Shown here: positions 16,919-25,502 of the stretch, one piece after another | How the letters are laid out: every line of letters begins with the position of its first letter | Numbering within the stretch: the first letter of the stretch is position 1 | DNA from: Pseudomonadota bacterium | GTDB lineage: Bacteria > Pseudomonadota > Gammaproteobacteria > Xanthomonadales > Rhodanobacteraceae | Assembly: GCA_023388255.1 (NCBI GenBank) | Contig: JAEWGO010000007.1 | Span: forward strand, 310,001 to 374,000 | Direction: 5' to 3' | DNA: 64,000 nucleotides | Translations under genes and position numbers: made by a program | The notes under the pieces: model-generated | Seen by the model: only the letters and a program-made list of their open reading frames with translations | The model's database searches: none | What the model was told of the DNA's origin: nothing

Positions 16919-18238
16919 TCAGCGCGCTGCGCCGTCGTGCGCCATCAGGTAGTCGGCGACGGCGCGATAGGCAGGCAGCGAGGTGGGGTCGCTGGCCGCG
17001 TTCGCGGCGACTGGATTCGAGGCGAAGCGCACGATCACCATCTGCGCCTTCGGGTCGACCCAGATGGTCTGGCCGTGCACGCCGCGCGCGGCGAACGCGC
17101 CGTGATCGTCGTTGCTGACCCACCACATGCCGCGGTAGCTCCAGCCCGGCAGCGTCTTGTAACCGGCCTTGGCGAACGCCGCCTTGCTGCCGCCCTCGCG
17201 GATGCGCCTGATCGCGTCGGCCGGAATGAGCTGCTCGCCATGCCAGCGCCCCTCGTCGAGCACCAGCTGGCCCAGCCGCGCCATGTCGCGCAGCGTAGCG
17301 TTGAAGCCGCCGCCGGCGAACGGCGTGCCGATCGAGTCGACCGTGTAGAACGCCTCGCGCCCGGCGCCGATCCTGGTCCAGATCGTGTCGGCCAGATCCT
17401 GGGCCACCGACTTGGTGGTGGTGCGCGCAATCAGCCAGCCGAGCACATCGGCGTTGACCGTCTTGTAGCCGAACGCCTCGCCGTGCGTGCCCTTCTTCTT
17501 CACTGTCTCCAGGAATTCGAAATAGCTGTGCGGTCCGGTGTAGCCCGCGGGCACCGGCAACGGGCTGCCGGCCTTGGCATAGGTCCAGACCTCGGCCTTC
17601 GGATCGGCGTAGTCCTCGGAATAGTCGAGCGCGGTGGTCATGTCCATCACTTCGCGCACGGTGGCATCGCCAAAGGCGCTGCGCTTGAGTTCCGGAATCA
17701 GCGTGCCAACCAGCGCCGTTTCGTCCAGCTTGCCATCGGCCACCAAAGCTTCGCCGAGCAAGCCGGTGATGCTCTTGGTGACCGACATCGCGCCATGCAG
17801 GGTGTGCGGGCCGAGGCAGCCGTCGTAGCGCTCGTACACGATGCGGCCGCGGTGCAGCACCAGCACGCCATCGCTGTAGTTGGCGTCGAACGCCGCCTTC
17901 CAGGTCATCGGCTGGGTGCCACCCAGTGGCATGAACGTCACCGCGTCGAGCGCCGGATCGAGCGCCACCGGCAACGCGCTTTCGCCCGTCGTGCCGTTGC
18001 GCACGCCGGCGGTCGGCATCAGTTCGCGGAAGTGGCAGACCGTCCAGCGCAGCTTCGGAAACGCGAAATAATCCGCGTCGGTGAAGCGGATCGTCTTGTC
18101 CTTCGGCGGCGGGAAACCCTGCATCCAGCCCAGCGTGTTCGGGTTCGAGGCCGGCGCGGACAACGGCGCCTGCGCCGCACGTACCGAGGCGCCGGACAGC
18201 AACGTTGACGCAACAACTGCAGCGATCAGCTTGTTCAT
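16919..18238 (-). CDS. Exported serine hydrolase, beta-lactamase/NylB-like
   Basis: This is a 439-residue protein with a signal peptide (about 1-22). The class C beta-lactamase/penicillin-binding fold is shown by the nucleophile motif S-V-T-K (Ser152, Lys155) and the tyrosine in M-T-T-A-L-D-Y-S-E-D-Y (Tyr206), a pattern typical of NylB/6-aminohexanoate-dimer hydrolase relatives and EstB-type esterases. Conserved G-x-H-G-Q-T-I-W-V-D appears near the C-terminus. Ester or amide hydrolysis in the periplasm is likely, with unknown substrate. It is the third gene of the marR-hdhA-hydrolase operon, 15 bases after hdhA. Confidence 0.82.
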   Translation of the reverse strand: MNKLIAAVVASTLLSGASVRAAQAPLSAPASNPNTLGWMQGFPPPKDKTIRFTDADYFAFPKLRWTVCHFRELMPTAGVRNGTTGESALPVALDPALDAVTFMPLGGTQPMTWKAAFDANYSDGVLVLHRGRIVYERYDGCLGPHTLHGAMSVTKSITGLLGEALVADGKLDETALVGTLIPELKRSAFGDATVREVMDMTTALDYSEDYADPKAEVWTYAKAGSPLPVPAGYTGPHSYFEFLETVKKKGTHGEAFGYKTVNADVLGWLIARTTTKSVAQDLADTIWTRIGAGREAFYTVDSIGTPFAGGGFNATLRDMARLGQLVLDEGRWHGEQLIPADAIRRIREGGSKAAFAKAGYKTLPGWSYRGMWWVSNDDHGAFAARGVHGQTIWVDPKAQMVIVRFASNPVAANAASDPTSLPAYRAVADYLMAHDGAAR

Positions 18239-18253
18239 GGTGTGCTCCTTCGA

Positions 18254-19021
18254 TCAGTCCAGTTCCTGCACGCCGCCACCCGACACGGTCAGGATCTGCC
18301 CGCTGATCCAGGCCGCCGCCGGCGAACACAGGAACAGCGCGGCGTTGGCCATGTCCTGCGGCTCGCCGAGCCGGTGGATCGGCGTATGCATGAGCATGGC
18401 CTTCTCGATGTCGTCGTTCAGCACCGACTCCAGCGCCGCGGTGCGCGTCGCGCCCGGCGCGATGCCGTTGATGCGGATGCCCATCGGCCCGAGGTCGAAG
18501 GCGATGTTGCGGATCAGGTGATTGGTCGCCGCCTTCGAGGCGCCGTAGGAGGCCATGCGCTTGTTCTTGTTCTCGCCGGCCATCGAGGTGATCGCGAGGA
18601 TCGCGCCGCCGCCGGCCTTGGCCATTTCCGGCGCCGCCAGCTGGGCGAGGCGGAACAGCGAGAACACGTTGAGGTCGAAGGCGCGGCGGAAATCCGCCAT
18701 CGGCATGTCGAACGGCTTCGGTCCGCCGCCACCGGCATTGCTGACCAGCACGGTGAGCTTGCCGAACTTCGCCACCGTGTCGCTGACCAGGCGCGCGAGA
18801 TCGTCTTCCTTCGTCACGTCGCAGGGAATGCTGGCCGCGTTGCCGCCGGCCGCGACGATCGCGTCGGTGACGGTGCTGGCCGCCTGCGCGTCGCGGTCAC
18901 TCACCACCACCGCCGCGCCGGCCGCCGCCAGCGTCTCGGCAATCGCCTGGCCAATCCCGGCGCCGGCGCCGGTGACCACGGCCACCTGGCCTTCCACGCG
19001 AAAATTGCTTGCATCGAACAT
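18254..19021 (-). CDS. hdhA: 7-alpha-hydroxysteroid dehydrogenase (SDR family)
   Basis: This 255-residue short-chain dehydrogenase has the same length as E. coli HdhA and, as I recall that sequence, is very similar over its full extent. Cofactor motif T-G-A-G-A-G-I-G (about 17-24), S-N-A-G-G-G-G-P-K-P-F-D-M-P-M-A-D-F-R-R, and the catalytic triad Ser146, Tyr159 and Lys163 fall at the same numbers as in the E. coli enzyme. The C-terminus ends V-S-G-G-G-V-Q-E-L. It should oxidise 7-alpha-hydroxyl groups of steroids with NAD+, though a different physiological alcohol is possible outside the gut. ATG 19021 gives the canonical N-terminus. It is co-transcribed with a MarR regulator. Confidence 0.88.
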   Translation of the reverse strand: MFDASNFRVEGQVAVVTGAGAGIGQAIAETLAAAGAAVVVSDRDAQAASTVTDAIVAAGGNAASIPCDVTKEDDLARLVSDTVAKFGKLTVLVSNAGGGGPKPFDMPMADFRRAFDLNVFSLFRLAQLAAPEMAKAGGGAILAITSMAGENKNKRMASYGASKAATNHLIRNIAFDLGPMGIRINGIAPGATRTAALESVLNDDIEKAMLMHTPIHRLGEPQDMANAALFLCSPAAAWISGQILTVSGGGVQELD

Positions 19022-19121
19022 GGCTGATTTCCTCTGGGTAATGGAGATGGGCCGCCAGTCGCAGTCGCGCACGCCGGGCTGCGCGGCGGGAGCAAACGAT
19101 GCGCCCGATCGCGATCGTCGG

Positions 19122-19700
19122 CTAGCGCGCCGAAGCGGCTTCATCGGCGCTGGCGCGCGTCGCTCCAGCGCGTTGTCTGGCGGATCCACGCCGCGCGGCC
19201 GGCGCGGGGCCGCCAAGCAATTTCTTGAGCAGCTTTTCCAGCTGCAGCCTCTCGCGTGGCTGCAGCTCCTCGACCTGCTGCTCCAGGAAAGCGCCGATGT
19301 CGGGCAGCAGGCTTTCTATCGTGGCCATGCCCTGCTCGGTAAGCGTCAACGTCAGCTTGCGCCGATCGCCGGGATCGGCCGTGCGCTTGACCAGTTGCCT
19401 ATCGCACAACTCGTCGGTCAGGCGCGTCAGGTTCGCCGGCTTCTCGCCGGAGGCCTCGGCCAGCTGCGACGGATTCATCGCATAGCCCTCGGTGCCGTAG
19501 AGCATCATCAGCAGGTTGTATTGCGCATCGTTGATGCCGAGCGGGCGCAACAGGCCGTTGGAACTGTCCTGGATGCGCTTGTGCACCAGCTTCACCAGCC
19601 GCACCAGCACGGCCGGCTCGCGCGCGAACGCCGGATAGCGGCCGCAGGTGACCGCCAGCCGTTGTTCGGTGGCCTCAAACGCGCGTTCAAAATCGATCAT
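19122..19700 (-). CDS. MarR family transcriptional regulator
   Basis: This 192-residue protein has a winged helix typical of MarR: L-R-P-L-G-I-N-D-A-Q-Y-N-L-L-M-M-L-Y, then N-P-S-Q-L-A-E-A-S-G-E-K-P-A-N-L-T-R-L-T-D-E-L and the wing T-A-D-P-G-D-R-R-K-L-T-L. It is closest in style to EmrR/MprA, a repressor released by aromatic or hydrophobic ligands. An Ala/Arg-rich tail of about 30 residues extends beyond the usual end. It heads the marR-hdhA-hydrolase operon, and two palindromes lie immediately upstream of its start, so autorepression is likely. Confidence 0.88.
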   Translation of the reverse strand: MIDFERAFEATEQRLAVTCGRYPAFAREPAVLVRLVKLVHKRIQDSSNGLLRPLGINDAQYNLLMMLYGTEGYAMNPSQLAEASGEKPANLTRLTDELCDRQLVKRTADPGDRRKLTLTLTEQGMATIESLLPDIGAFLEQQVEELQPRERLQLEKLLKKLLGGPAPAARRGSARQRAGATRASADEAASAR

Positions 19701-19710
19701 GGATTCGCCA

Positions 19711-19746
19711 ATTCGTTCATGAATGAATTATTCATGCATGAATAAT
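19711..19746. promoter_or_regulatory. Tandem palindromic operator of the marR operon
   Basis: ATTATTCATGCATGAATAAT (19727-19746) is a perfect 20-bp palindrome. The adjoining ATTCGTTCATGAATGAAT (19711-19728) is an 18-bp palindrome with one mismatched pair. Both share the TTCATG half-site. They lie 10-46 bases upstream of the marR start, the position and form expected of MarR dimer sites. Confidence 0.8.
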
Positions 19747-20040
19747 AGCGGTCGGCAGGCCCGGGAACAACCCCGGACCGTTCGGGCGTGCTCCGCCTCG
19801 GGCCGGCACCCGCGTATGCGCGGCGTCAACGCCTTCGCCGCCCGCAGCCCGTCGGTTGTACCGCTCACGCGATCATCCCGAGGCCACGCTGCGTGCCGGT
19901 ACGCGTTACCCTAAGCCGGCGTGATCGCCCATCTGTGTTCGATCACGGGACGCCGATGGACGCATGGCACGCTTGAACAAGCGGCAGCCGGAAGTTTCCG
20001 TCAGGCCTGCCGGCAAGCTTCGGGGACTCCACACTGAATC

Positions 20041-22290
20041 ATGGCGACTGAGCCGCGCGATCCGGAACGCCTGCAAGCGGCCCAGGCCGATCCGCCGGCG
20101 CCGGGCGTGGCATCGCATGCTCCGCTGGAGCGCAGCCGCTTCGGCGGCTCGCAACGCCGGGACAAGCGCGCGGACGACGACGGCGCGCCGGTGTCGCGCA
20201 GCGATCTTGGCAAGGGTCCGCAGGAGCTGATCAAGGACCATGGGACGCAAATCAGCTGGCGCGTGCTGGTGGTTTCGTCGGCGGTGATCCTGGCCTTCTC
20301 GATGTGGGCCATCTTCCGGCCCGATCACGCGCGCACGACGATGAGCCGGAGCGTCGACTGGATCGCGACAAACCTGGGCTGGTACTACGTGCTGACGATG
20401 GCGCTGGTGAGCGGCTTCGTGCTGTGGGTCGCGCTCTCGCGGGAGGGCGATGTGCGGCTCGGGCCCGACCATTCGCGGCCGCGCTACAAACTGGCGACCT
20501 GGGTGGCGATGCTGTTCGCGGCCGGCGTCGGCATCGACCTGCTGTTCTTCTCGGTCACCGGTCCGGTCGTGCAGTACCTGCATCCGCCCACCGGCGACGG
20601 CGGCACCCCCGCGGCGTTGCAGGACGCGGTGGTGTGGACGATGTTCCATTACGGCATTGCCGGCTGGGCGGTGTATGCGCTGCTGGGCATGGCGATGGGC
20701 TATTTCGCCTATCGCTGGAACATGCCGCTGTCGATTCGCGCGGCGCTCTTTCCGCTGTTCGGCAAACGCATGCGCGGGGCCCTGGGCGATGGCATCAGCA
20801 TCATCTCGCTGGTCGGCACGGTGTTCGGCGTCGCCACCTCGATGGGCATCGGCGTGGTCCTGCTGGCGATCGGCTTTGCGCGCATCTTCGGCCTGGAACC
20901 CGGTCTCACGCTGCAGATCGCGCTGGTCATCGGCGCGGTGGTCCTGACCATCGCCGCCACCACCTCCGGCGTTGACCGCGGCATCCGCTGGATTTCCGAG
21001 CTGAACCTGTGGAGCGCGCTGGCGATGATGGCGTTCATCCTCATCGCCGGGCAGACCGCCTTCCTGCTGAACGCCCTGGTCGCGAACATCGGCCGCTTCC
21101 TGGTCACGCTCCCCGCACGCATGCTGCAGACCTTCGCCTACCACCCCGGCAGCAGCGAGTGGATGGGCCGCTGGACGCTGTTCTTCTGGGCCTTCTGGCT
21201 GGCCTGGGGGCCGTTCGTCGGCGTCTTCCTCGCGCGCATTTCGCGCGGGCGCACGCTGCGTGAATTCGTGATCGCGGCGATCACCGTACCGGTCGTGTGC
21301 GACTTCATCATCGTTTCGCTGTTCGGCAACTCGGCGCTCTACCAGGTTCTGCAAGGCAACAAGGCGTTCGCCGAACTTGCAGTGCGCAGCCCCGAGCGCG
21401 GCTGGTATGCGCTGCTGGAGATGTTTCCCGGCGCGTTCCTGCTCATCTGCCTGGCGACCCTGTCGGGGCTGCTGTTCTACCTCACCAGCGCGAATTCGGG
21501 AGCGATGGTGATGTCGAACTTCTCCACGTCGATCCCGGACCCCGCACAGGACGGACCAAAGTGGCTGCGCATCTTCTGGGCCGTGCTCACCGCCGTGCTC
21601 ACCGTGGCGATGCTGCTGGCCGGCGGCGTGCTGACGATGGAGTACGCGACGCTGATCTTCGCGCTGCCGGTGACGATCATCGCGTATCTGGTGATGGCGT
21701 CCTTCCACAAGGCGCTGCGCATGGAGCGCGCCGAGCGTGAGGGCCAGGTGCTGCGGCGGTCGTCGATCGCCCCGGGCGGCGGCCACGTGCCGGAACGTTC
21801 CTGGAAGCAGCGGCTGGGGCGGATGCTGGCGTTCCCGTCGCGGCGGGAGGTCGGCCGCTATCTCGAGCGCACGGTGCGGCCGGCGCTGGACGAGGTTGCC
21901 GCCGAGTTCGGCAAGGAAGGGTACGAGGTCGAGCGCGGCGACGTGGCCGGCGCCGGCGGCATCCCGGGGCCGCTGCTGCGCGTGGCGATGGAGTCACCCT
22001 ACGCCTTCCTCTATCAGGTCGCCGTCGTCGAGGCGCCGGTGCCGACCTTCAGCGGCAAGATGTCGCGCGACACCGACGTCTACTACCGGCTGGAGGTGTT
22101 CACCCAGTCCGGCTCCGGCGGCTACGACCTGATGGGACTGACCCGGCAGCAGGTGATCGACGACGTGCTGGAGCGCTACGAAGCCCATCTCGCGCTCGCC
22201 ACCGCCGCCACGGTGGCCGCTGCCCCATCGACACCGCCGGCGCCGATGTCGAGCCAGGTCCCGCCGCTGGCTCCCGGTACGAGGCGGTGA
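20041..22290 (+). CDS. betT: BCCT family choline transporter
   Basis: This is a 749-residue inner-membrane betaine/choline/carnitine transporter with about 12 helices between residues 75 and 560. The segment A-A-G-V-G-I-D-L-L-F-F-S-V-T-G-P-V-V-Q-Y matches the E. coli BetT signature, followed by W-T-M-F-H-Y-G, S-G-V-D-R-G-I-R and R-I-S-R-G-R-T-L-R-E-F-V. The C-terminal cytoplasmic domain (about 570-720, with Y-Y-R-L-E-V-F and G-S-G-G-Y-D-L-M) is that of BetT, which is proton-coupled and osmo-responsive. An unusual polar N-terminal extension of about 70 residues precedes the first helix. A start further in cannot be excluded. No betA/betB lies nearby. Confidence 0.88.
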   Translation: MATEPRDPERLQAAQADPPAPGVASHAPLERSRFGGSQRRDKRADDDGAPVSRSDLGKGPQELIKDHGTQISWRVLVVSSAVILAFSMWAIFRPDHARTTMSRSVDWIATNLGWYYVLTMALVSGFVLWVALSREGDVRLGPDHSRPRYKLATWVAMLFAAGVGIDLLFFSVTGPVVQYLHPPTGDGGTPAALQDAVVWTMFHYGIAGWAVYALLGMAMGYFAYRWNMPLSIRAALFPLFGKRMRGALGDGISIISLVGTVFGVATSMGIGVVLLAIGFARIFGLEPGLTLQIALVIGAVVLTIAATTSGVDRGIRWISELNLWSALAMMAFILIAGQTAFLLNALVANIGRFLVTLPARMLQTFAYHPGSSEWMGRWTLFFWAFWLAWGPFVGVFLARISRGRTLREFVIAAITVPVVCDFIIVSLFGNSALYQVLQGNKAFAELAVRSPERGWYALLEMFPGAFLLICLATLSGLLFYLTSANSGAMVMSNFSTSIPDPAQDGPKWLRIFWAVLTAVLTVAMLLAGGVLTMEYATLIFALPVTIIAYLVMASFHKALRMERAEREGQVLRRSSIAPGGGHVPERSWKQRLGRMLAFPSRREVGRYLERTVRPALDEVAAEFGKEGYEVERGDVAGAGGIPGPLLRVAMESPYAFLYQVAVVEAPVPTFSGKMSRDTDVYYRLEVFTQSGSGGYDLMGLTRQQVIDDVLERYEAHLALATAATVAAAPSTPPAPMSSQVPPLAPGTRR

Positions 22291-22368
22291 CGGCGACTGG
22301 GCCCGCAACCCGCTGCCTATCGTTCTTCCCACGCGCAGTCATGCGCCGAGCCACGATCCTTCAGCTGC

Positions 22369-23550
22369 TCAGGCGATCAGCGTGGCTCGGGCCTGTTCCG
22401 CAATCACATGTGGCACGAAGCGTGCGGTGTCTTTCGTGATCAGCGAATCGTCCTCGCGGATGCCGAGACCGCAGGCGCGGTCGCCGACGACCCAGCTTCC
22501 GAGCAGCGCGCTGCGTCCGTCGAAGCGCGCCAGAGGATGGAATGCCTGGCGGATGCAAGGGCCACGGTACGGGCCGTCCGATTGCACGCGCGTGCCGTCC
22601 GGCAGGCGCATGTCGATGTTGGCGCCTTCGCGCGAATGCAGGGGTTTGGTGACCCAGCCGGCGGGGAGTTCGCCGTAGCCATCGTCGAAGAACGCCGGCA
22701 GCAGGTTCGGGTGGCCTTCGTGTTTCTGCCACAATATCGGCAGGATGCCCTTGTTACTGAGCAGGGCTTTCCACGGCGGCTCGATCAGCAGCAGGCCGGA
22801 GTCGGGCAGGTAGCGGCCGAAGGCTTCGCGGAACAGGTCTTCGAGCGGATACAGCTTGAACAACGTGCCGATCGCGATATCGTCGAGGTCGGTGTAGCGG
22901 CCGTCCGCGCTGATGCCGATGTCCTCGATCGCGAGCTTGCCGCAATCGATGCCGGCCTGGATCGCGCAATCGCGCAGGTAGTCGATCGTGCCCTGGTCCT
23001 CGACCGAGTCGCGCACCGCGGCGAAATGGAACGGTCGTGGCAGTCGCGCGGCGATCGTGGCGAAGGCCTCGACCAGCGCCTCCTGGATCGAGTTGTACTG
23101 GTCGGTGCCGGTGGGCAGACGGCCGTTGCGCTGCAAGTCGTCCAGCCATTGCCACTGGAAGAACGCCGCTTCATACAGCGACGTCGGTGTGTCGTAGTTG
23201 AATTCGTAAAGCTTGGCCGGGCCGCTGCCGTCGTAGGCGAAGTCCATGCGCCCGTACAGATGCGGTTGGCGTTCGCGCCAGCTACGCACGATCAGGTCCC
23301 AGAATGCTTCGGGGATATCGAGCTGGCGCAAACGCTGTTCGTTGCCGACGATGTCGTCGAGCAGGTCGAGCGCCATCGCGTGCAGTTCCTCGGTCGGCGC
23401 CTCGATGTCGTCCTCGATCTGGCGCAGGGTGAACGCGTAGTACGCGGTCTCGTCCCAGTACGGGCTTCCGTCGATCGTGTGGAACGCGAAGCCGGCTTCC
23501 TGCGCGCGCTCGCGCCAGCTCGCACGCGCCTGTGTCGCGATGCGACGCAT
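22369..23550 (-). CDS. ygiC: YgiC-like ATP-grasp protein of the glutathionylspermidine synthase family
   Basis: This 393-residue cytoplasmic protein is homologous to the C-terminal synthetase domain of E. coli Gsp. It carries S-P-Y-W-D-E-T-A-Y-Y-A-F, Y-E-F-N-Y-D-T-P-T-S-L-Y-E-A, L-F-K-L-Y-P-L-E-D-L-F and K-P-L-H-S-R-E-G-A-N-I, the usual family motifs. ATP-dependent ligase chemistry is expected; the substrate of YgiC is not established. The start ATG overlaps the ygiB stop (TAATG), so translation is probably coupled. Two decayed copies of this gene lie at 8846-9390 and 16340-16465. Confidence 0.92.
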   Translation of the reverse strand: MRRIATQARASWRERAQEAGFAFHTIDGSPYWDETAYYAFTLRQIEDDIEAPTEELHAMALDLLDDIVGNEQRLRQLDIPEAFWDLIVRSWRERQPHLYGRMDFAYDGSGPAKLYEFNYDTPTSLYEAAFFQWQWLDDLQRNGRLPTGTDQYNSIQEALVEAFATIAARLPRPFHFAAVRDSVEDQGTIDYLRDCAIQAGIDCGKLAIEDIGISADGRYTDLDDIAIGTLFKLYPLEDLFREAFGRYLPDSGLLLIEPPWKALLSNKGILPILWQKHEGHPNLLPAFFDDGYGELPAGWVTKPLHSREGANIDMRLPDGTRVQSDGPYRGPCIRQAFHPLARFDGRSALLGSWVVGDRACGLGIREDDSLITKDTARFVPHVIAEQARATLIA

Positions 23551-24089
23551 TAGCCGCCGCTGCTGCTGCGCGAATTGCCGGACGAGCCGAACCCGCCGCG
23601 CGTGACGGTCGGCGCGACATTCGGCTTGGCCGTGACCGGCACCATTGCGGTCGAGGCCGTGCCGCCATTGCGATAGATGCCGCCGGTGGGCGTAGCCGCC
23701 GGACGCTGCCAGTTGCCGGCGCCGTCGCGATAGGCCGGCGCGGCGGACAAGCCTGCCGGTTGTCCGCCGCGCAGCATCTGCGACATCAGGAAGCCGGTCA
23801 TGAATGGCATGAAGAAGGAGTGGCCGCTGCTGTCGCTGCGTTGCTGGCACTGGTCGGCGCCGTGTGCGGCGATGCATTCCTCACGCGACGCATAGCGCGG
23901 GCTGCTGGCCTCGGCCTGCTTGCTCGCCTGGTCGAATGCCTGCTTGCAGGTATAGCTGTCGTTGGTCTGTGCGACGCAGGCCTCGACCGATGTGTACAGG
24001 CCTTCGCGTGTCGTCTCGTTGTCGCAGGCGGTGAGCAGCAGCGGTGCCGCGCCCATCATCACCAGTGCGGCGGTTCTCGATCGCTTCAT
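23550..24089 (-). CDS. ygiB: YgiB-like lipoprotein (DUF1190)
   Basis: This is a 179-residue lipoprotein with lipobox L-L-T-A-C (Cys22). The family features are L-Y-T-S-V-E-A-C, A-S-P-R-Y-A-S-R-E-E-C-I-A-A-H-G-A-D-Q-C-Q-Q, a central F-F-M-P-F-M-T-G-F-L-M segment and the C-terminal V-T-R-G-G-F-G-S-S. This matches E. coli YgiB, whose gene also precedes ygiC. Two ATG codons are available, and the one at 24089 places the lipobox correctly. It should be anchored in the cell envelope with its partner YgiC in the cytoplasm. The function of the pair is not known. Confidence 0.9.
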   Translation of the reverse strand: MKRSRTAALVMMGAAPLLLTACDNETTREGLYTSVEACVAQTNDSYTCKQAFDQASKQAEASSPRYASREECIAAHGADQCQQRSDSSGHSFFMPFMTGFLMSQMLRGGQPAGLSAAPAYRDGAGNWQRPAATPTGGIYRNGGTASTAMVPVTAKPNVAPTVTRGGFGSSGNSRSSSGG

Positions 24090-24339
24090 CGTGGGCGGTC
24101 TCTGCAATGCAAAACCGGAGAGTGCATGGTTTTGCACGTGGAGGGAAATGGGCGGAAGTCACGGGCAACGATGTCCATTCCGCGGAGTGACGCGGGTGAC
24201 GTGCGCCACGGTCAAGGTGCGCGGCGCGATCGGGTGGCGAAGGCGCACGCCCTCATCGGGTTTGCCCATGGAATGGCCTGTCGTTGGACGAGGTGCGCCA
24301 TGGCGCCAGCCGAGGCCGGTCACCATGGCGCTTCACCGC

Positions 24340-24963
24340 TCACTTCGCTTCGCGGGTGATGTCCGCGGCGGCCTTTTCGAGAATCGCGATCACGCGTTTG
24401 GTTTCCGCTGCGTCCCAGTTGCGGTGGTGCGCCATCAGCGCGAACTTCAGCGCATGCATCGCCTTGCGGATCGCCATCGGTGCGGCCATGCGCGACATTC
24501 GTTTCGCAGTCGCCTGCAGGCGCTCGTTCAGGGCATCCAGTTGCTCGCGGTTCTCCGCCAGGAATGCGACGCCGGTATCGGTGATCGCGTAGCGCTTCTT
24601 GCCGCCGGTGTCGGCATCGACTTCGGCATGCCCCATTTCCTCGAGCATGGTCAGGGTCGGGTAGACCGCGCCGGGACTCGGCGTGTACTGGCCTTCGAAC
24701 ATTTCCTCGATGATGCGGATCAGTTCATAGCCGTGCCGCGGCTGCTGCTCGATCAGCGACAGCAGCAGCAGCTTGAGGTCACCGCTGCCGAACATGCGGC
24801 CACCGCCGCGGCCGCCGCGCAGTCCGTCGAAGTCCTCGAACGGCGAGCCGCCGTGCCCGCGTTCGCGGCCACCGAAAAAGCCGCCGCGGCCGCCGGCGTG
24901 GTGTTCGTGCGAGAACGGGCCGCGATGTTCGCGCAGGTGTGCAAACAGGTGATGCAGATGCAT
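24340..24963 (-). CDS. PadR family regulator, YqjI-like
   Basis: This is a 207-residue regulator. Residues 1-58 are rich in His and Gly (H-L-H-H-L-F-A-H-L and H-E-H-H-A-G-G-R-G-G), as in the metal-sensing N-terminus of E. coli YqjI. The PadR winged helix follows: G-Y-E-L-I-R-I-I-E-E-M-F-E-G-Q-Y-T-P-S-P-G-A-V-Y-P-T-L and a wing at G-G-K-K-R-Y-A-I-T. A C-terminal dimerisation helix ends the protein. Nickel or iron response is inferred from YqjI. A strong inverted repeat lies just upstream. The downstream gene ygiB starts 250 bases later and might or might not be in the regulon. Confidence 0.87.
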   Translation of the reverse strand: MHLHHLFAHLREHRGPFSHEHHAGGRGGFFGGRERGHGGSPFEDFDGLRGGRGGGRMFGSGDLKLLLLSLIEQQPRHGYELIRIIEEMFEGQYTPSPGAVYPTLTMLEEMGHAEVDADTGGKKRYAITDTGVAFLAENREQLDALNERLQATAKRMSRMAAPMAIRKAMHALKFALMAHHRNWDAAETKRVIAILEKAAADITREAK

Positions 24964-24975
24964 GGATGTTCTCCA

Positions 24976-25010
24976 GATATATCGTAAGTAACAGTCTTAC
25001 GATATATCGT
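24976..25010. promoter_or_regulatory. PadR/YqjI-type operator
   Basis: ATATATCGTAAG (24977-24988) and CTTACGATATAT (24996-25007) form a perfect 12-bp inverted repeat with a 7-base spacer. Each arm carries a smaller GATATATC palindrome, about 25 bases apart. It lies 13 bases upstream of the PadR gene start, where autoregulation is expected. Confidence 0.8.
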
Positions 25011-25502
25011 AAATTGTCCTGACGCAAGGCGCCTGCTGCCGTTCGCGCACGGTTCCCGGGGCAGCCGCCACGCATGCGCCTGCCGGATGGAGCCATCGGT
25101 CGTGGACAGGGCTGCGCACGGCGCATCTTCGGCAAGGTGTGTATTGCGGCGTCGCTGCGACGGATGCATGGCGATCCATGCCGATAGCGTCAATGAAACG
25201 GACCCGCCGCTGCGCTCGCGACGTCGCGCATGATCTTCGCCGTGTGCGCGTCAAGGTGATCGCGACGAGCCGCTTTGGCGTATCGCGACGTCGGCGCATG
25301 CCCTTCGCGCCCGTCTTGCGCGAAGACGGCGTGCGGACGCCATCGTGTCGCTCGCCGATGCCCGCGGAGGCGAACTCGGCCATGCCTCATCGTGGGTTCG
25401 TTCGCGCGATGGCCGCCGGCGACAGCCGCGAATCGGCTGCCGCCTTCACGCGTTCGAACCCGACTGCAGGGAAGTTCGAACGCGCGTCCGGCGTGCGTTT
25501 CG
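25011..25502. other. Spacer without a recognisable gene
   Basis: About 490 bases lie between the PadR operator and the end of the subtilase gene. Open frames in both directions show no family features. The plus side of the PadR operator might carry a promoter, but nothing to transcribe is seen. Confidence 0.45.

Noticed and set aside
19906..21786. 626-codon minus-strand open frame opposite betT
   Set aside because: The His/Arg/Asp-rich translation is a mirror of the BetT coding sequence, which has clear BCCT motifs.
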